Notes: generated by a model not told the origin, from the sequence alone. A stretch of DNA of 64,000 bases from Cristatella mucedo (GCA_009760855.2 WPIO01000162.1:186001-250000); one strand, 5' to 3'. Positions 22,451 through 34,552 are shown, counted from the first letter of the stretch. A program made the numbers and translations.

Positions 22451-23159
22451 GTAAGTTTTCCAATATGTACGAGTTACTTTTGCACTTAAATAACTCGGCT
22501 GGAAACGCTTGTAGCCAAGTCAGTTCTTTGGGTTAGGAACATTTTTATGTTCTCATAACACCAGTCTTAAATCGAAGTTCACTACCTTGGTGGAACTTTA
22601 TAATTACTAAATTTCGCCTTTAGAGATTATTAGTGGTAGCCCTTTTGATTTGTACAAGCCGTCAATTGGCATATGGTTTTGGGCAAGCTTGCTTCATGAT
22701 TATACCATCTAGTCATGTATTTAGTATTTTGCAAAAATGGCCTAGCATAGCAATAATGAAGAAAGTAACATAGTTACAAGCATTTCAGTAGCATCTTAAA
22801 CAGCGATACGTGCAAGAAAAATACGTGCTAATAAATTCAATTTGTACAGCCTTAAATTGCTATCCTATGACACAGTTTCCAGGGATTGTCGGAAGTCACT
22901 TTTATGAATCAGCTATTTGAAAAACTATTTGGGATTTCTGGTTTCCCCTTTAGATTAGTTGTAAAATTACCCCGGATGTCAAATTTTGGAAAAAAGGCAA
23001 ACCGAGTGAGGAATCAGATCTTTTATTTCTACTATAACCTAAATGTGATATTCATTAACCATGCCGTTAGTGGCCATATTAAAAGCGTGAACTATAATGA
23101 GGCCCTATCTGACCACTTTTAAAGGAGTAGCATTCCGTCAAATTTTCACAAAATTTTAT

Positions 23160-23252
23160 ATATCTGGTGACAACTTCAGCTCCACCGCGAAGTCTGCCTA
23201 CTTTTAGGAACATACCATTTCCGAAAACTCGGGCTTATTTTGACACGGATAC
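23160..23252 (+). mobile_element. LINE family B short fragment
   Basis: About 90 bp resembling 37585-37675 (agctccaccgcgaagtctgcc and the following words). It lies head-to-head with the larger minus-strand copy that starts 5 bp later. Confidence 0.65.
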
Positions 23253-23256
23253 ACGT

Positions 23257-24085
23257 AATAATAATATTATTATTGCACTTCATACAGCACCCTCAGAGAA
23301 CTCAATCTTTTTCTAGGCACTTTACGTTTGCAGCAAAGTGAAACGCGATTGAATTGTGAGTAATATCATGCTTGATAAGCAACATGAACTGCGTGGTTAG
23401 GGGTAACATGTACAGGGTCAGCATGCAAATGTGGTTAGTGGCAGCATGCACAGTGTCAGCACGCATAAGCACATGAAGGTAGAATCACAGGGACCCACTA
23501 CATGGTGACCTAAAAAGGTGTGTCTTTAGGTTCTTTTTAAATGTGGTCAAGTCAGGGAATGTTCTGACGCAAGCCCGGAGGGAGTTCCAGGATTTGGAAG
23601 TGTACGAACTAAATGCACGGTCTATAAATAATTAGAGGTTTGTACGAGGTATTGTTAAACTGTTGGATTCCGAAAAGCGGGTGGTACGATGCTTGGCCTG
23701 AAGGGGTAGTAGATCTGAGAGATAGGTTTGAGCCAAAGAAGGAAATGACCAAAGAGTGAGCGACCAAACTTCGAATTAGGTCTGTTGCCTGACTGGTAGC
23801 CAGTGCAGGTGGGGGAGAAGTGGTGTGATGTGGCAACTGCGACGTTCACGAAAGACAAGCTATCTGCAGAGTTTTGCACGAGCTGTAATCGCCTGATTGC
23901 ACGTGGCGATAGGCCAGTTAGCACCGAGTTACTGAAATCAAGTCGGGATGTCACAAATGCATGGACCAATTTAGACGTGGTTTCCTTATCTAAAAAAGCC
24001 TGAATTTTAACAATGTTATATATCTGAACGTAGACAGCTTGAAATGTGGAGCTGATTTGGTAAAGCGTAAAGTGAGCTTTTAATG
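23257..24085 (-). mobile_element. LINE family B 3' half with ATT tail
   Basis: Minus-strand copy beginning with an ATT-type tail (23257-23275) and the 3' terminal block. It extends to the region encoding MVHAFVTSRLDFSNSVLTGL and IRRLQLVQNSA. Two frames are needed to follow the protein, so it is decayed. Confidence 0.85.
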
Positions 24086-24109
24086 AGTAAAAATGTAGAT
24101 AGATCGCTG

Positions 24110-24940
24110 TATAAGACTGCTATGAAAGATTTGAAATTGATACTCAAATAGACGTATGCAAAATGCAGTAGATTTCGAGTTGTCTTCTCTTGTGGTAGCG
24201 CTTGCATCTCAAAATTCAAATTAATTACTGTCTTCGTCTTTAAAGAGCGAAGCTTTTTTCATGAAGCTTTCAGCTCGAAGAACGTTTGGTTGTCCATTGT
24301 TTTCACACGTTCTGTCTTCTACATTTTACCCCGTTTCTCTGTTCTTGTAATCGTCTTCGTTCTTCTTATTTTCGTCCTCCTCAAACTGTGTCTTCTTATT
24401 TATTGTGTGATTATTAAAACATTGCTTGTGTTTTTCTCTTAACTTTTCTTCAGCTTTACCCACTTCAAAAAATCGTGTACTATGTTGCCATTTACTATCT
24501 AGGCTAGCTTGTTTTTTGTTTTTCTTGGCGCTACTTACGTTTTTTTCTCCGTTCTCTTCTGAACGTAGGTTCAGGTCGCCTAAAATTTTAAAATATACAC
24601 TGCATACGCAATGGAAATGCAGGTCACGGAGCGGGAATAACAATTGCTTTCACTTTGTCTCTGGATGATGAGGTTGAGCCATAAAAGAGCTTGACAGCGA
24701 AGCTTGAGAAAATTGGAAGATCCTACCTTGTCTGCATGCTTTTGCCAGGAGTCTCGTTGCATTCATTTTTGTTGAAAAGGGTAAAATCCAAACGAATTCT
24801 CAATAATCGCTTTCTCCGACTTACTATTTGGAGGCGAGCATTCCGAGTGAGCGGCAGACATACCCTCTCAACACCTCTGCATTGATTGGGTGAGCTCTGG
24901 CGGGAGTACCAGGCTGGTAGAGCTTGTTAAGCCTTGCGTG
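24110..24940. other. AT-rich stretch with unassigned Lys/Glu-rich minus ORF
   Basis: A minus-strand frame of 105 codons (24326-24643) is rich in Lys, Glu and Asn and would form a coiled or disordered peptide. The plus frame is Leu/Phe-rich. Low-complexity TC/AG composition can produce such frames by chance. I cannot support a gene here, but a host exon is not excluded. Confidence 0.3.
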
Positions 24941-24941
24941 T

Positions 24942-25220
24942 TCTATGATAATAATAATAATAATAATAATGTTCTTGATAAAGCGCACTCAGAGAACCTA
25001 ATCTCTCTCTAGGCGCTTTACGTTTGCTGCAAAGGGAAATGCAATTGAATGGTGAGTAAAATCATGCTTGAAAAAGACACAAAATAAATAACATGGTTAG
25101 GGGTGACATGCACAAGGTTAGCATGCAAATACGGTTAGTGGCAGCATGCACAGTGTCAGCATGCATAAGCACATGAAGGACGATTTGAAGGGACCACTAA
25201 ATGCGGTCCTAAATTGGTTA
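24942..25220 (-). mobile_element. LINE family B 3' end with TAA repeat
   Basis: Minus-strand 3' UTR fragment starting with a clean ATT-type microsatellite (24948-24970) and the terminal block. It ends near the stop codon of the polymerase. Young-looking at its 3' end. Confidence 0.85.
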
Positions 25221-25608
25221 CTGGCTTAACTAGCTCAGCTAGCAATATTCAAGTCCTCTGAAACATTTACTTACTTTGAATAACGATTAACACTTTAATA
25301 TGACTCCGTTTTCAAAATAAAATACTCACAATCGTATTTGCTTGTTGTGACCCTTCACCTTGGTGCCCGGGGCTACTTGCCGCTGCCCTTCTCTCACTAC
25401 TCCACCGTTAACTAACGCTCGGGCCTCATACACTCGGGTATTCACAAAAGACTATCTTCATGTTACAGTTTACCTGGAGGTAAAAGAACATTCGATAACT
25501 TTGTGCTAACCAATCCACAAGAAAATTTTTCTCCTTCCATTGAATTTCCCTACGGATTTATTTATTTGCTAAAGTCAGCCTTTTCTCATGTAAAATTTGC
25601 TGTTGCAG
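25221..25608. other. Intron-like sequence, no gene seen
   Basis: Contains a polypyrimidine-rich lead into the exon B4 acceptor. Nothing else recognised. Confidence 0.5.
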
Positions 25609-25696
25609 GAGCACACTACGGATGCGTACCTTACTCTGATTGAGAGCGAAGACTACGAGCGAACTTTCAAACTAACCTACGAAAGCCCGAAAATTG
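25609..25696 (+). CDS. Exon B, unit 4
   Basis: 88-nt exon, acceptor ttgctgttgcag and donor G|gtaggc, phase 0 in and 1 out. It reads EHTTDAYLTLIESEDYERTF and ends TYESPKI. Three tyrosines (YLTL, YERT, YESP). The frame is intact despite strong divergence from units 1 and 2. Confidence 0.65.
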
Positions 25697-26609
25697 GTAG
25701 GCTGCAGTGCGACCAAATTTATGTTTCATTCTTTTTTCGGATTTCTTGTGTGTATTTTTTCCAGATGTGTTAAATGCAATACTAGTTTGGCTAGCTGCCG
25801 TGCCAATCCAAGGCTATAAAAACTCAAAAAGATATGAATTTCAGTGCATCTACATTTTTTATGTGAATTTCAATTAGGCCTTATGGTAATACAGGACTCT
25901 TTACTAACTTCCGCAAAGGTGTTTTGTATTACTATTCGGAATGGTAATGAATCAATAAATTTATCTCTAAATAGGTTTTTCAAGTCTAAGGAAAAACTTC
26001 CACTATGCTCCCCTCTAGTTTATTACTCTTTATTTGCTCTGTCATAGCAGTCTCTTTCAGACGCGTGTAGACCTTCTACTGCTCACTTTAGCAGCTACTG
26101 TCACAAGCGTAAGGTCTCAGTTTAAGTACCTACTTATCTTAGAAAAACAGCCAGACCACCTGCTGGCAACATGTTGCTTGCCGATCTCATTCTAGACGCC
26201 GTAATAAATCAGTTCGTAGCATCTACACTGTAATCATAAGAGAGACTATACCACATTCCTCTAGCTCGCTTAGATTATATCAAATATATGGCTACGTATT
26301 TTGCACTTAGTGTTAAGGAGTCGTGATCTAGTCGTTCACAGTAGCATTCTCAATGTTAACAAGCCTAACACGGGCAGAGGTGATATGCAAAGCTTCAGGG
26401 TATACACATGGCTAGTGGGAGCTTCCACAGTTTGAGCTCATACAAGGACACAAAGCAAGGAGTAACTGATTACTAAAATAGTTTTTTTTCTCATAGATAT
26501 GGCCTTTCTAATTTTTTTAATATCCTATCAAGTGATGTGATCAAATTCCGTAATACCAAACGTTGACACCGGCCGAAAGGGATTCCTCATATTATCCTAA
26601 AACTAATAA
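25697..26609. other. Intron-like sequence, no gene seen
   Basis: Shares words with the regions after exons B3, B5 and the dead B6 (for example aaaaacttccactatgctcc near 25990), so it is a duplicated intron. No coding feature seen. Confidence 0.5.
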
Positions 26610-27068
26610 AAAGGATAAGTTCGATAAAGTGCCCTTAGTAAACTCGATCTCTTTTCAGGTGCTTCACCTATGCTGCAAAAAACACGATCGACTGGTTAGT
26701 GGTAGCATACTCAGTAAATACCAAGAATAACACGGTTAGGGCTGACATGCTTTGGGTCAGAGCTTGTTTGGTTAGTGTCAGCATGCACTGTGTCAATAAC
26801 ACATAACGGATTAATCACAATGACAATCTGGTGTGTTTTAGTGTCTTCTTAAATGTAGTTGAATCATGAGTTGTTGTTTCACAATTCAGGAGGAAGTTCC
26901 AGGCTTTTGGAGCTTACCAACTATGGAGGTTTTGTACGGTGTGGTGGTCAACCATTACATTCCAAAAAGCTGGTGATACGAAGCTTCGCCTGGCGAGTCA
27001 GTTGATCTGATAGGTTAGCTGGAGCCGAAGCTTGAAGGGACCTAAAAGTGAGAGACACAATCTCTAGG
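26610..27068 (-). mobile_element. LINE family B 3' fragment
   Basis: Minus-strand 3' terminal block and 3' UTR with decayed C-terminal codons. It abuts a plus-strand LINE-A fragment at 27069. Confidence 0.75.
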
Positions 27069-27488
27069 TAGTTGTTATGCTGACCCACAAAGGACCGCCA
27101 CGGCTTAGCTCCTCCATACCTAGTGTAACTGCTGCACCAATTTTAGTCTCTTGGTGCCCTCAGGTCCTATAGGGAAGATAAATTAGCCATTCTATTCTTA
27201 GGCTTATAAACCGTCAGCGACAGAAGCTTTAGCTCTGCAGGTCCTAGACTGTGGAAATCGCTAACACAATTCGTATGCGACGACAGCTACTCTCCTGCTG
27301 CCGACTGTAGCTCATCCTTTTCAGCGGTCCGAACTGCTACTGCTACTTTGCTGCCATGCCTCCCACTTTCCCTTTGTTGATTAAGATGAAGTCTGTTGGC
27401 CACCAAATGCATACCAAAAGCCGCTTATGCTGTGAACAAAACCAAACAGTCCTGTGTAACACCCACGTAGTTTTTATGGCTTCACAGT
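27069..27488 (+). mobile_element. LINE family A 3' fragment
   Basis: Plus-strand fragment starting at the codons for LTHKARHG (ctgacccacaaaggaccgcc) and running to the 3' UTR (acacccacgtagtttttatg). The extreme 3' tail is damaged. Confidence 0.8.
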
Positions 27489-28960
27489 TTTTACGGAATC
27501 ACACTGGGTTTGCCCGTAACTAGTAAGTTAGTTTTATCATCGTTAAGTTTTAGAAAATTTGCTGTCATCCATGTGCGGAAGTCATCAATACATGCAGCAA
27601 GTGAGTTGAGAGAATTGGAGGTGCTCGAAGGCTGGGAGGGCTCAAAACAAAGGTACAACTGAGTGTCATCCGCATTGAAGGAAAAGCCTAGATTGTGCTT
27701 GGCAATCACATCGGCCAGAGGAAGAGTATTAACCGGGAAAAGAACCGGACCACGCACTGAACCCTGAGGTACCTCATATTGTATAGGCTCCTGTAATGAT
27801 CCTTGTCTATTCACAACTATATTCCAGAGTCTCCCACTAAGACAGGACCTCAACCATTTTAATGCCGTGCCAGGATGCCCAGGCTACTGGTGAGAGGTGC
27901 TCGAAAAGGACTTGTTGATCGATAGCACCAAAAGTTATCAAAAGATCAATCTAAACAAGAAGAGACTCTACCTACGTCTGCTATTTTTTAAGAAGGTAAT
28001 TGTACGCCGGAAGCAATGATTACTCCAAGGAATAAATAGCTCTAAAACCAGAGTCCTCGGCATCAGGAGCCTACGAATAAAATGCGTGGTCTCAGAAGGA
28101 CTTGAGGTTTGTTTGAGATATTACAATACAATTATATTTATAAAAGCGGAAGGTACGATGCCCAGCCTTGTGATTTAGTAGATCTGATAAGTCGGCTGGA
28201 GTCAAAGAATGAAGGGAACGAACAGTGAGTGGAAAACCTTGAACTCGTGACTAGAGCTTGATTGGAAGCTAGTGCCGGCTAGAGAAAAGTTACCTGACGT
28301 GGTAACTGCAGCACTCAGGCCAAAAAAGAATAGAGGCCAAAGTTTCCATCAACTGTAAGCATGTCAATGCTCAGGCCGAAGAACAAAAAAGCATTAAGTT
28401 CCAGCAGTCAAAAAGGATAGCACGTATGCATAAGCCAATTTAGATGTAGTATCGCTTTCTAAGAAAGCCCAATTTGTAGCAAGGTTAGGCAGCTGAAAGT
28501 AGGAGGACGTGAACATGGACCTGATGTATTTGTCTAATAAAAAGTAATTTTCAAAGATTTCTTCTCGATATCGTGCGGATTCAGCAGGAGAAACGCTTGC
28601 ATAGCTAGATATTCAATGGTAGGTTTTCTATTTTCTGAATCATACTTGGTTTGCCCTAACTTAGTCAGGTGTTCCAATCGTCATGCAAAGTAAGAAAATT
28701 GTTTGTAACCTTAATGTGAAAGTCATAATGGAGTAGAGTGAATTTGACTTTCTGAATACACCCGGAAAAGTGCCACTGGCTATAATCTGAAAGCCTAGGT
28801 TGAGCTTGGTGGTTCCTTTGGAAAGAGAGAGAGTATAAAGCAGAAAATAATCGGAGCAAGCAAAGCTCATGGAGGCACAGCCTAAGTTTGTGATTCTAGG
28901 GATGATGCTTCACCGTTCATATCACTGCTGTGCAGCACACTTCTTAGATAGGACCTGAAC
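27489..28960 (-). mobile_element. LINE family B RT fragment(s)
   Basis: Minus strand. 27491-27853 is a 120-codon open frame with the RT core: PQGSVRGPVLFPVNTLPL, NADDTQLYLCF (ADD intact, Tyr changed to Asn) and LKLNDDKTNLLV. From 28075 to 28960 a second, more decayed minus-strand segment repeats the post-RT and palm regions, so two copies are probably stacked. Confidence 0.85.
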
Positions 28961-29964
28961 TTAGAACTTAGAACCTTAGTAATGTTTACGATTTTATTGA
29001 GGAATTAAAACAAATTGGAACGTTCTAGATACGTTAGAACTTGTAACTTTTAATCTTCGACAATAAAAGAAAGACGCTCCCGTCTGGTTAGCTTAGTTAA
29101 TGGTCAGCCGATTAGCCAATTTCAGCCAGAGCTTGTTGAGTGCTAGCAGGCCAAAGCCTTTTTTCCGAAATAGCTTCACTAATTATCAATAATCACTTCT
29201 CAACAATTTTAATAAAGTGTTGAGAATTGATTATTTTGCTATTGACCAAGCAGTTTCTATGTATAACGAGTTTTAGATCATAATTTGAACTTGCCAGCAA
29301 AAGCTGGGAACTAGTTTGACCAAAAATGCTCCCGTCATCCTATACGAAGCCCATCTAACATTTCATGTCCTTTGCAGAAATGAATTGCGCAAATTAAAGT
29401 ACTTGCGAACATCTTACAAAAAACCTTCACGGCTAAGACCCATCTAAATCTTACCCGATTGTTGCTTTATCGTCGCCTATAATAAAATCATATGCCTATG
29501 GACATCTGAACGTTTCCTGATTGGAGCTGAGTCAGCGGCACGAGCAGATGCCTTAGATTCTGCAGCTGCTTGCATACTGCCTACTAGGTTTGGGCATGCA
29601 TAAATAATTACCTTTTTGCTAGCGTACTTTGAATTCATTACTTAGATATAGTTGATGTCGCTAGTGTTCATTAATTGTGCATTAACTAAAGGAAACATAC
29701 TGACAGGTGGTGCCGAGCCTTGAACCATGGTGCAGCTCGTTTGATATTCGTAGGACTGCCTCCAGCTGTCCTGTCAGATCTCCTAAAAGCCATGCTGTAA
29801 ATGTCTCTGACTTAGTGGTATTCAGACTTGCTTTAACTCCGACGGCCCAACTTAGTGCTGGTCTATAAAATCAATGCTTAACAGTTGTGGTGCACTCTCA
29901 GCGATAGAGTAAAGAACATTCATGCAAATGTGTAGCAGGTCAGGGCCTATCTCGGCGATTAAGT
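28961..29964. other. No gene seen
   Basis: Unassigned sequence between LINE-B and the next exon-cassette unit. A tRNA-like or SINE word near 29080 was too weak to call. Confidence 0.45.
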
Positions 29965-30048
29965 AATGAGCATCCAAGTAATTAGGCGGCAATCATCCGG
30001 CCACCATCTGAATGTACTGATGCAATATATTGACGACGATTAATGCTC
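29965..30048 (+). pseudogene. Coding block C6 (decayed)
   Basis: Right half of block C, reading SIQVIRRQSSGHHLNVLMQY then IDDD and a stop. It aligns without gaps with CIQVRRE in C1 and SIGVNRQKSSEYHLIV in C3. An in-frame stop lies just upstream (LGD, stop, VM), so this copy is probably dead as coding sequence. Confidence 0.35.
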
Positions 30049-30100
30049 CCAATTTTAACTTGGGTTCCTGAGATGCACAAACATCTTAGCGAATTTGCAG

Positions 30101-30159
30101 ATGACTCTGTCAACTATCCCCACCACGAAGCTGCTAATTTCGGCACGGAGAAATTTGAG
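30101..30159 (+). CDS. Exon A, unit 6
   Basis: 59-nt exon A, acceptor gcgaatttgcag and donor gtagcg (weak). The phase is 1 in, 0 out. It reads DSVNYPHHEAANFGTEKFE, one codon longer than units 3 to 5 because of a second His. It pairs with exon B5, 3.2 kb downstream. Confidence 0.55.
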
Positions 30160-31002
30160 GTAGCGTAAACTCTGCATATCTGACAGGCTTTTCCTTTGGA
30201 CTTCATTAACTTAGCTGGAAATGCTGGCAGCCAAGTCAATGCCGTTCTCTTGTACAACTTACGTAATCTTATGAAGCTGCTTTTTAATCTGGGTGCAATA
30301 GCTGGGCTGTTTTCTGTCGTGTCTACCTTCAAATTATTAATTTATTTAATTTATTCTATTTAATCTATTTAATTTAATCTATGTAATTTAATTTTTTCCT
30401 AGAAAATACTTTTCATGATTTAATTTATCATTTGCTCCGTGCAAGCCATCTATTTACATGTGGTTTTAGTAAGATTGCTTTACCCGTATGCCATCTAGTT
30501 ATGCATTTGAATGCCTAGGACTTCTCAATCTTAACTTTACAACTAGCAGCAATGAAGAAATTAGTAGCTTTAGTAGCTTTTAAGCACCATTACAGACAAC
30601 AGCATGTCCTAAACAATTGACAATACCAATACGTACAGTCGATTTGTACGGTGCTAACTTACTATTTTGTGATGCAATTTCCTAAGATTGTCGAGAGTCG
30701 CTTCGGTAACTCTCTTATTGGCTAACCTATTCGTGACTCCTACTTGCCTATCATGAGATGTAGTTTTCAGTAGGCTGCTTCCTAGTTGACAGCAACGTGT
30801 TATCTCTTAAAAACCGCTAGATTGATCCTCGCACATCTGTAACGTTCATTTTATGTCTTACAAGGGTAACATCTGTAACGATCTCTCTCAATATCAGTAG
30901 TGCTGTGTTAGCGTATGAGTTCGTTGATCGATTTTAACAACGTTTAGATAGACCAAGACTTTATTTCGCCAACGTAGGAGAAAGACAGAGACAGAGAGAA
31001 TA
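30160..31002. other. Intron-like sequence, no gene seen
   Basis: Shares agctggaaatgctggcagcc with the introns after A4 and A5, and the words gcaagccatctatttacatg with 42.92 kb. Contains a short simple run of ttaattta words at 30340-30390. Confidence 0.5.
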
Positions 31003-32335
31003 AAAATAATAATAATAACTCACTTGATAGAGCGCCCTCAGAGAACTTAATCTCTCTCTAGGCGCTTTACATTTGCTGCAAAGTGAAATGCAATTGAATG
31101 GTAAGTAAAATCATGCTTGAAAAACAAACGAAATGAATAATATGGTTAGGGGTGACATGCACAGGGTCAGCATGCGAATGTGGTTAGTGGCTGCATGCAC
31201 AGTGTCAGCATGCATAAGCACATCAAGGACGAATCACAGGGACCCACTAAATGCTGTCCTAAATAGGTGTGTTTTTAGGTTCCTTTTAAATGTGGTCAGG
31301 TCGGGGGATGTTCTGATGCAGGTCGGGAGGGAGTTCCGGGGTATGGGAGCATACGAACTAAATGCACGGTCTCCAAAGGATTTAAGGTTTGTACGAGGTA
31401 TTTCTAGACTGTTGGATTCCGAGAAGTGGGTGGTACGATGCTTAGCCTGATGAGGTAATATATCTGAAAGATAGGCTGGAGCCATAGAATGAAGGGACCT
31501 AAAAGTGAGCGACAAAACCTTGAAGTCAATCCTTTACTTGACTGGTAGCCAGTGCAGGCCGGCGAGAAGTGGTGTAATGTGGCAACTGTGACGCTCACAA
31601 CAGACAAGTCTAGCTGCCGAGTTTTGAACTAGCTGCAATCGCCTAATCGTACATGCTGGTAGGCCAGTAAGCAGTGAGTTACAGAAGTCTAGACGGGATG
31701 TCACGAATGCATGGACCAACATAGATGTGGTAGCTTTGTCTAAACAAGCCCGAATTTTAGCAATGTTATGAAGCTAAAAATAGGCAGATTTGACTGTGGA
31801 GCTGATATGGTCGTCTAACGAGAGGTCGCTTTGGAATATGACACCTAGATTTCGAGCTTACTCAGCTGGAGATATACTGGCAGAGCCAATTTTGAGAGTC
31901 AGCCTTTCCAATCTCTGGATCACACTGAGTTTTCCCATAACTAGTAAGTTAGTTTTATCATCGTTTAGTTTTAAAAATTTTTCTGCCATCCATGTGCGTA
32001 TGTCATCAATGCATGCAGCTAGTAAGTTGAGAGAATTTGAGGTGCTCACAGGCTGGGAGAGATCAAAGCAAAGGTACAACTGAGTGTCATCCGCATAGAA
32101 GTGAAAGCCTAGATTGTGCTTGGCAATGACATCAGGAAGAGGCAGAGTGTACACCGTGAAAAGCACCGGACCTAGCACTGAGCCCTGAGGTACTCCATAT
32201 TTCAGAGGTATTTCAGATGATCTTTGTCCATTCACGTCTACACTCTGGAGTCTCCCACTGAGATAGGACGTGAACCACTGCAGAGCAGTGCCAGTGATGC
32301 CCTGGCGAGATGAGAAGAGGTTCGGTGAGGTCAGC
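31003..32335 (-). mobile_element. LINE family B, best minus-strand copy
   Basis: About 1.33 kb, 5'-truncated. Starting from an ATT-type tail at 31003-31017, the minus strand carries the 3' UTR, then the polymerase C-terminus (31234-31515, DLTTFKRNLKTHLFRTAFSG at its end), then LVHAFVTSRLDFCNSLLTGL (31534-31722), then the RT core (31858-32235: PQGSVLGPVLFTVYTLPL, HFYADDTQLYLCF, LKLNDDKTNLLVMGK). The catalytic YADD is intact. Two or three frameshifts separate the blocks. This is the family's reference copy in the window. The organisation and motifs fit the CR1/Jockey/Rex group of APE-type LINEs. Confidence 0.92.
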
Positions 32336-32634
32336 CGGCCGGCAGAGTAGTGTAAGTCCTCTTAGCCCAAGCCTCAAGAAAGTAGTGGTCTTTGTCTGCA
32401 ACCAGAAGATGGATTTGGGTTCAGGCATGTCTGAACTCAAGGGAGATTAATCTTACAGCTGGAAATTTATTGGCAAACCATGGATTGCTACAGATGTGAT
32501 ATTGAGCGATGTTATTTGTCAAGAATACGTCTGTATTTAATTTAGACTTAGTTTAATTTTTTCTACTTGGCTGCTGACAAGACTTGCACACGCTTTTACC
32601 TCATAAACTCAGGGATTTATATAAAAGCTACTTC
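32336..32634. other. No gene seen
   Basis: Short spacer between a LINE-B 5' truncation point and a LINE-A fragment. Confidence 0.5.
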
Positions 32635-33152
32635 ATGCTGAAAGAGCTAGGATGCTTGCCGGTTGAGCAAAGGATACAGAACAAAGTTCTTAAGCTGACC
32701 CACAAGGCCCGCCACGGCTTGGCTCCTTCGTACCTAGCTGAACTGCTGCATCAGTTTCAGCCTCTTCGCGCCCTCCGGTCCTGTGTGGACAATAAATTAG
32801 CTGTCCCATTCCTCTGCTTAAAGACAGTTGGCGACAGAAGCTTTAGGTCTGCAGGTCCTAGACTGTGAAACTCGCTTCCACAATTCTTACGCAACGACAA
32901 CTACTCTCCTACTGCCGCCTATGGCACATCTTATACAGCGGTCCTGAGCTGCTACTTCTATGCAACTCACTACCCCAACTGCTCTCCTGACTCTGCTATG
33001 CTTCCCACTTTGTCCTTGTTGTGTGAGACGAAGTCTGTTGGCTACCGGATGCGTCCCGAAAGCCGCTTAGGCTGTGAGTGAGCTATACAAAACTCTCCTG
33101 TGTAGCTCCTGCGTGGTTTTTATGACTTTCTGGAGTTACAGACGGAGATACA
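32635..33152 (+). mobile_element. LINE family A 3' fragment
   Basis: Plus-strand fragment with an open frame (32584-32868) reading LKELGCLPVEQRIQNKVLKL then HGLAPSYLAELLHQFQPLRA, followed by the 3' UTR and the terminal gttacagacggagatacatt. Very similar to 42.27-42.80 kb. Confidence 0.9.
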
Positions 33153-33381
33153 TTACAATTTGCTGAATTTTCGTCTGGAGTTATTATTATGATGATAAAG
33201 GCACTCGAAACGGCTGCCTTAGATGTAAAACAGGACAGATTATCATTTCCTGACATCGATGAATATTCAATAATTTAGTACTAACCAAGCTAAGGCGAAA
33301 CTGTTAAAATTCATTCTTATTTCCCTAAAGATTTTTTTCGCTGTCGTCAGCACTTGCCTTCAGCAAAATTTACCCTTGAAG

Positions 33382-33472
33382 GAGCAGAATGCTCACACCT
33401 ACCTAAGAGTGATTAATGGTGGTGAGAACCATGAGCAAGCTAACGAAGAAGCCTATGAAAGTCGAGAAATTG
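33382..33472 (+). CDS. Exon B, unit 5
   Basis: 91-nt exon, one codon longer than unit 1, phase 0 in and 1 out, donor G|gtatat. The acceptor reads ccttgaag instead of the usual tgcag, a possible weakening. It reads EQNAHTYLRVINGGENHEQA and ends AYESREI, with motifs YLRV and YESR. Confidence 0.55.
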
Positions 33473-34079
33473 GTATATTTCAGAACGATCAAATTTTTGT
33501 TCCATAAGTTGTTCGGTGTTTCCGCAAATTATATTCCTGAAGCTTTTTTCGGATTACTTCAAAGACAATCGCAGTATGTTGAAACCTGCAAGGAATACAT
33601 TTATGAGCATTTTTATTTGTTTTTCATGAAATGAATTTTCATTTAGCCTCCTGGTGCTACGTAACACTTGTACTTAATCTCATACAATTTATTGGAATTA
33701 ACATTAAGAATAATAACGACTCGGAAGAAAATACTGCCAAAAGATTTATAAGCTTAAGAAAGAAATACTACTTCCACAGTACTACCCTCTAGTCTCTCTC
33801 CTCCTTCAGTGCTGTGTATTTACCTGCAACCGATGATCCTGACAGCTATTCTAGTGCATTCTAGGTCCTAGGCAAAGTCCGTGCCTATTTGAAAAACATT
33901 AGCTAGGGCACCTTTCCGTAGTTGGTTCCCAGAAATAATTAAAGACACCATAAATGGTGGCTGGCAAGCGCCTTAACTTTTATAATAGGAAGAACGCTAC
34001 TGCATAGGTATAGATATATCTCCGTATGTAAGTCCACAAAGTCATATAGACCATGTGGGTGTTATGCAGCACCCACATA
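33473..34079. other. Intron-like sequence, no gene seen
   Basis: Resembles the intron after exon B4 (for example actaccctctagtctctctc near 33780). No exon or RNA gene recognised. Confidence 0.5.
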
Positions 34080-34552
34080 ATAGAAATGTGCCAATTTATC
34101 ACAGAATTTATTGAGGCCCTTTAATTTGTCATCAATGTGCTTATGTGTGCAGACACTGTGCATGCTGCCACTAACCCCACTTGTATGCTGAGCCTGTGTA
34201 TGTCAGCCCTAACCATGTTGTTCAAGTTGTTTATCAAGCATGATATCACTCACCATTCAATCGCGTTTCCGTTTGCAGCAAATGTAAAGCGACTAGAAAG
34301 AGATTGAGTTCTCTGAGGGTGCTTTATCGAGTGCATTACTATTATTATTATTATTCTCAGCTGCTTCAAGTTCTCAGTATCTCAAAACCTGGCATTGCGT
34401 CTTTACCAAGTTTATATTGGCTTGAATGGAGAGAGAATTCAATGCTACCACTAATACATGCTATCATGTTTTCTTTGTAGCAAATGTAAAGCGCCTAGAA
34501 GGGGAGTGAGTTCTCAGAGGAAGCTCTATCAAATTTGCTATTAATATTATTA
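34080..34552 (+). mobile_element. Two LINE family B 3' ends in tandem
   Basis: The first fragment (34080-34356) ends in an ATT microsatellite. The second (34425-34552) repeats only the last 110 bases (gtagcaaatgtaaagcgcct to an ATT-like tail). Both are 3' UTR only. Confidence 0.8.

Noticed and set aside
24326..24643. Lys/Glu-rich 105-codon minus frame as a gene
   Set aside because: Low-complexity composition, no start context, splice sites or homologous copy that I can see.
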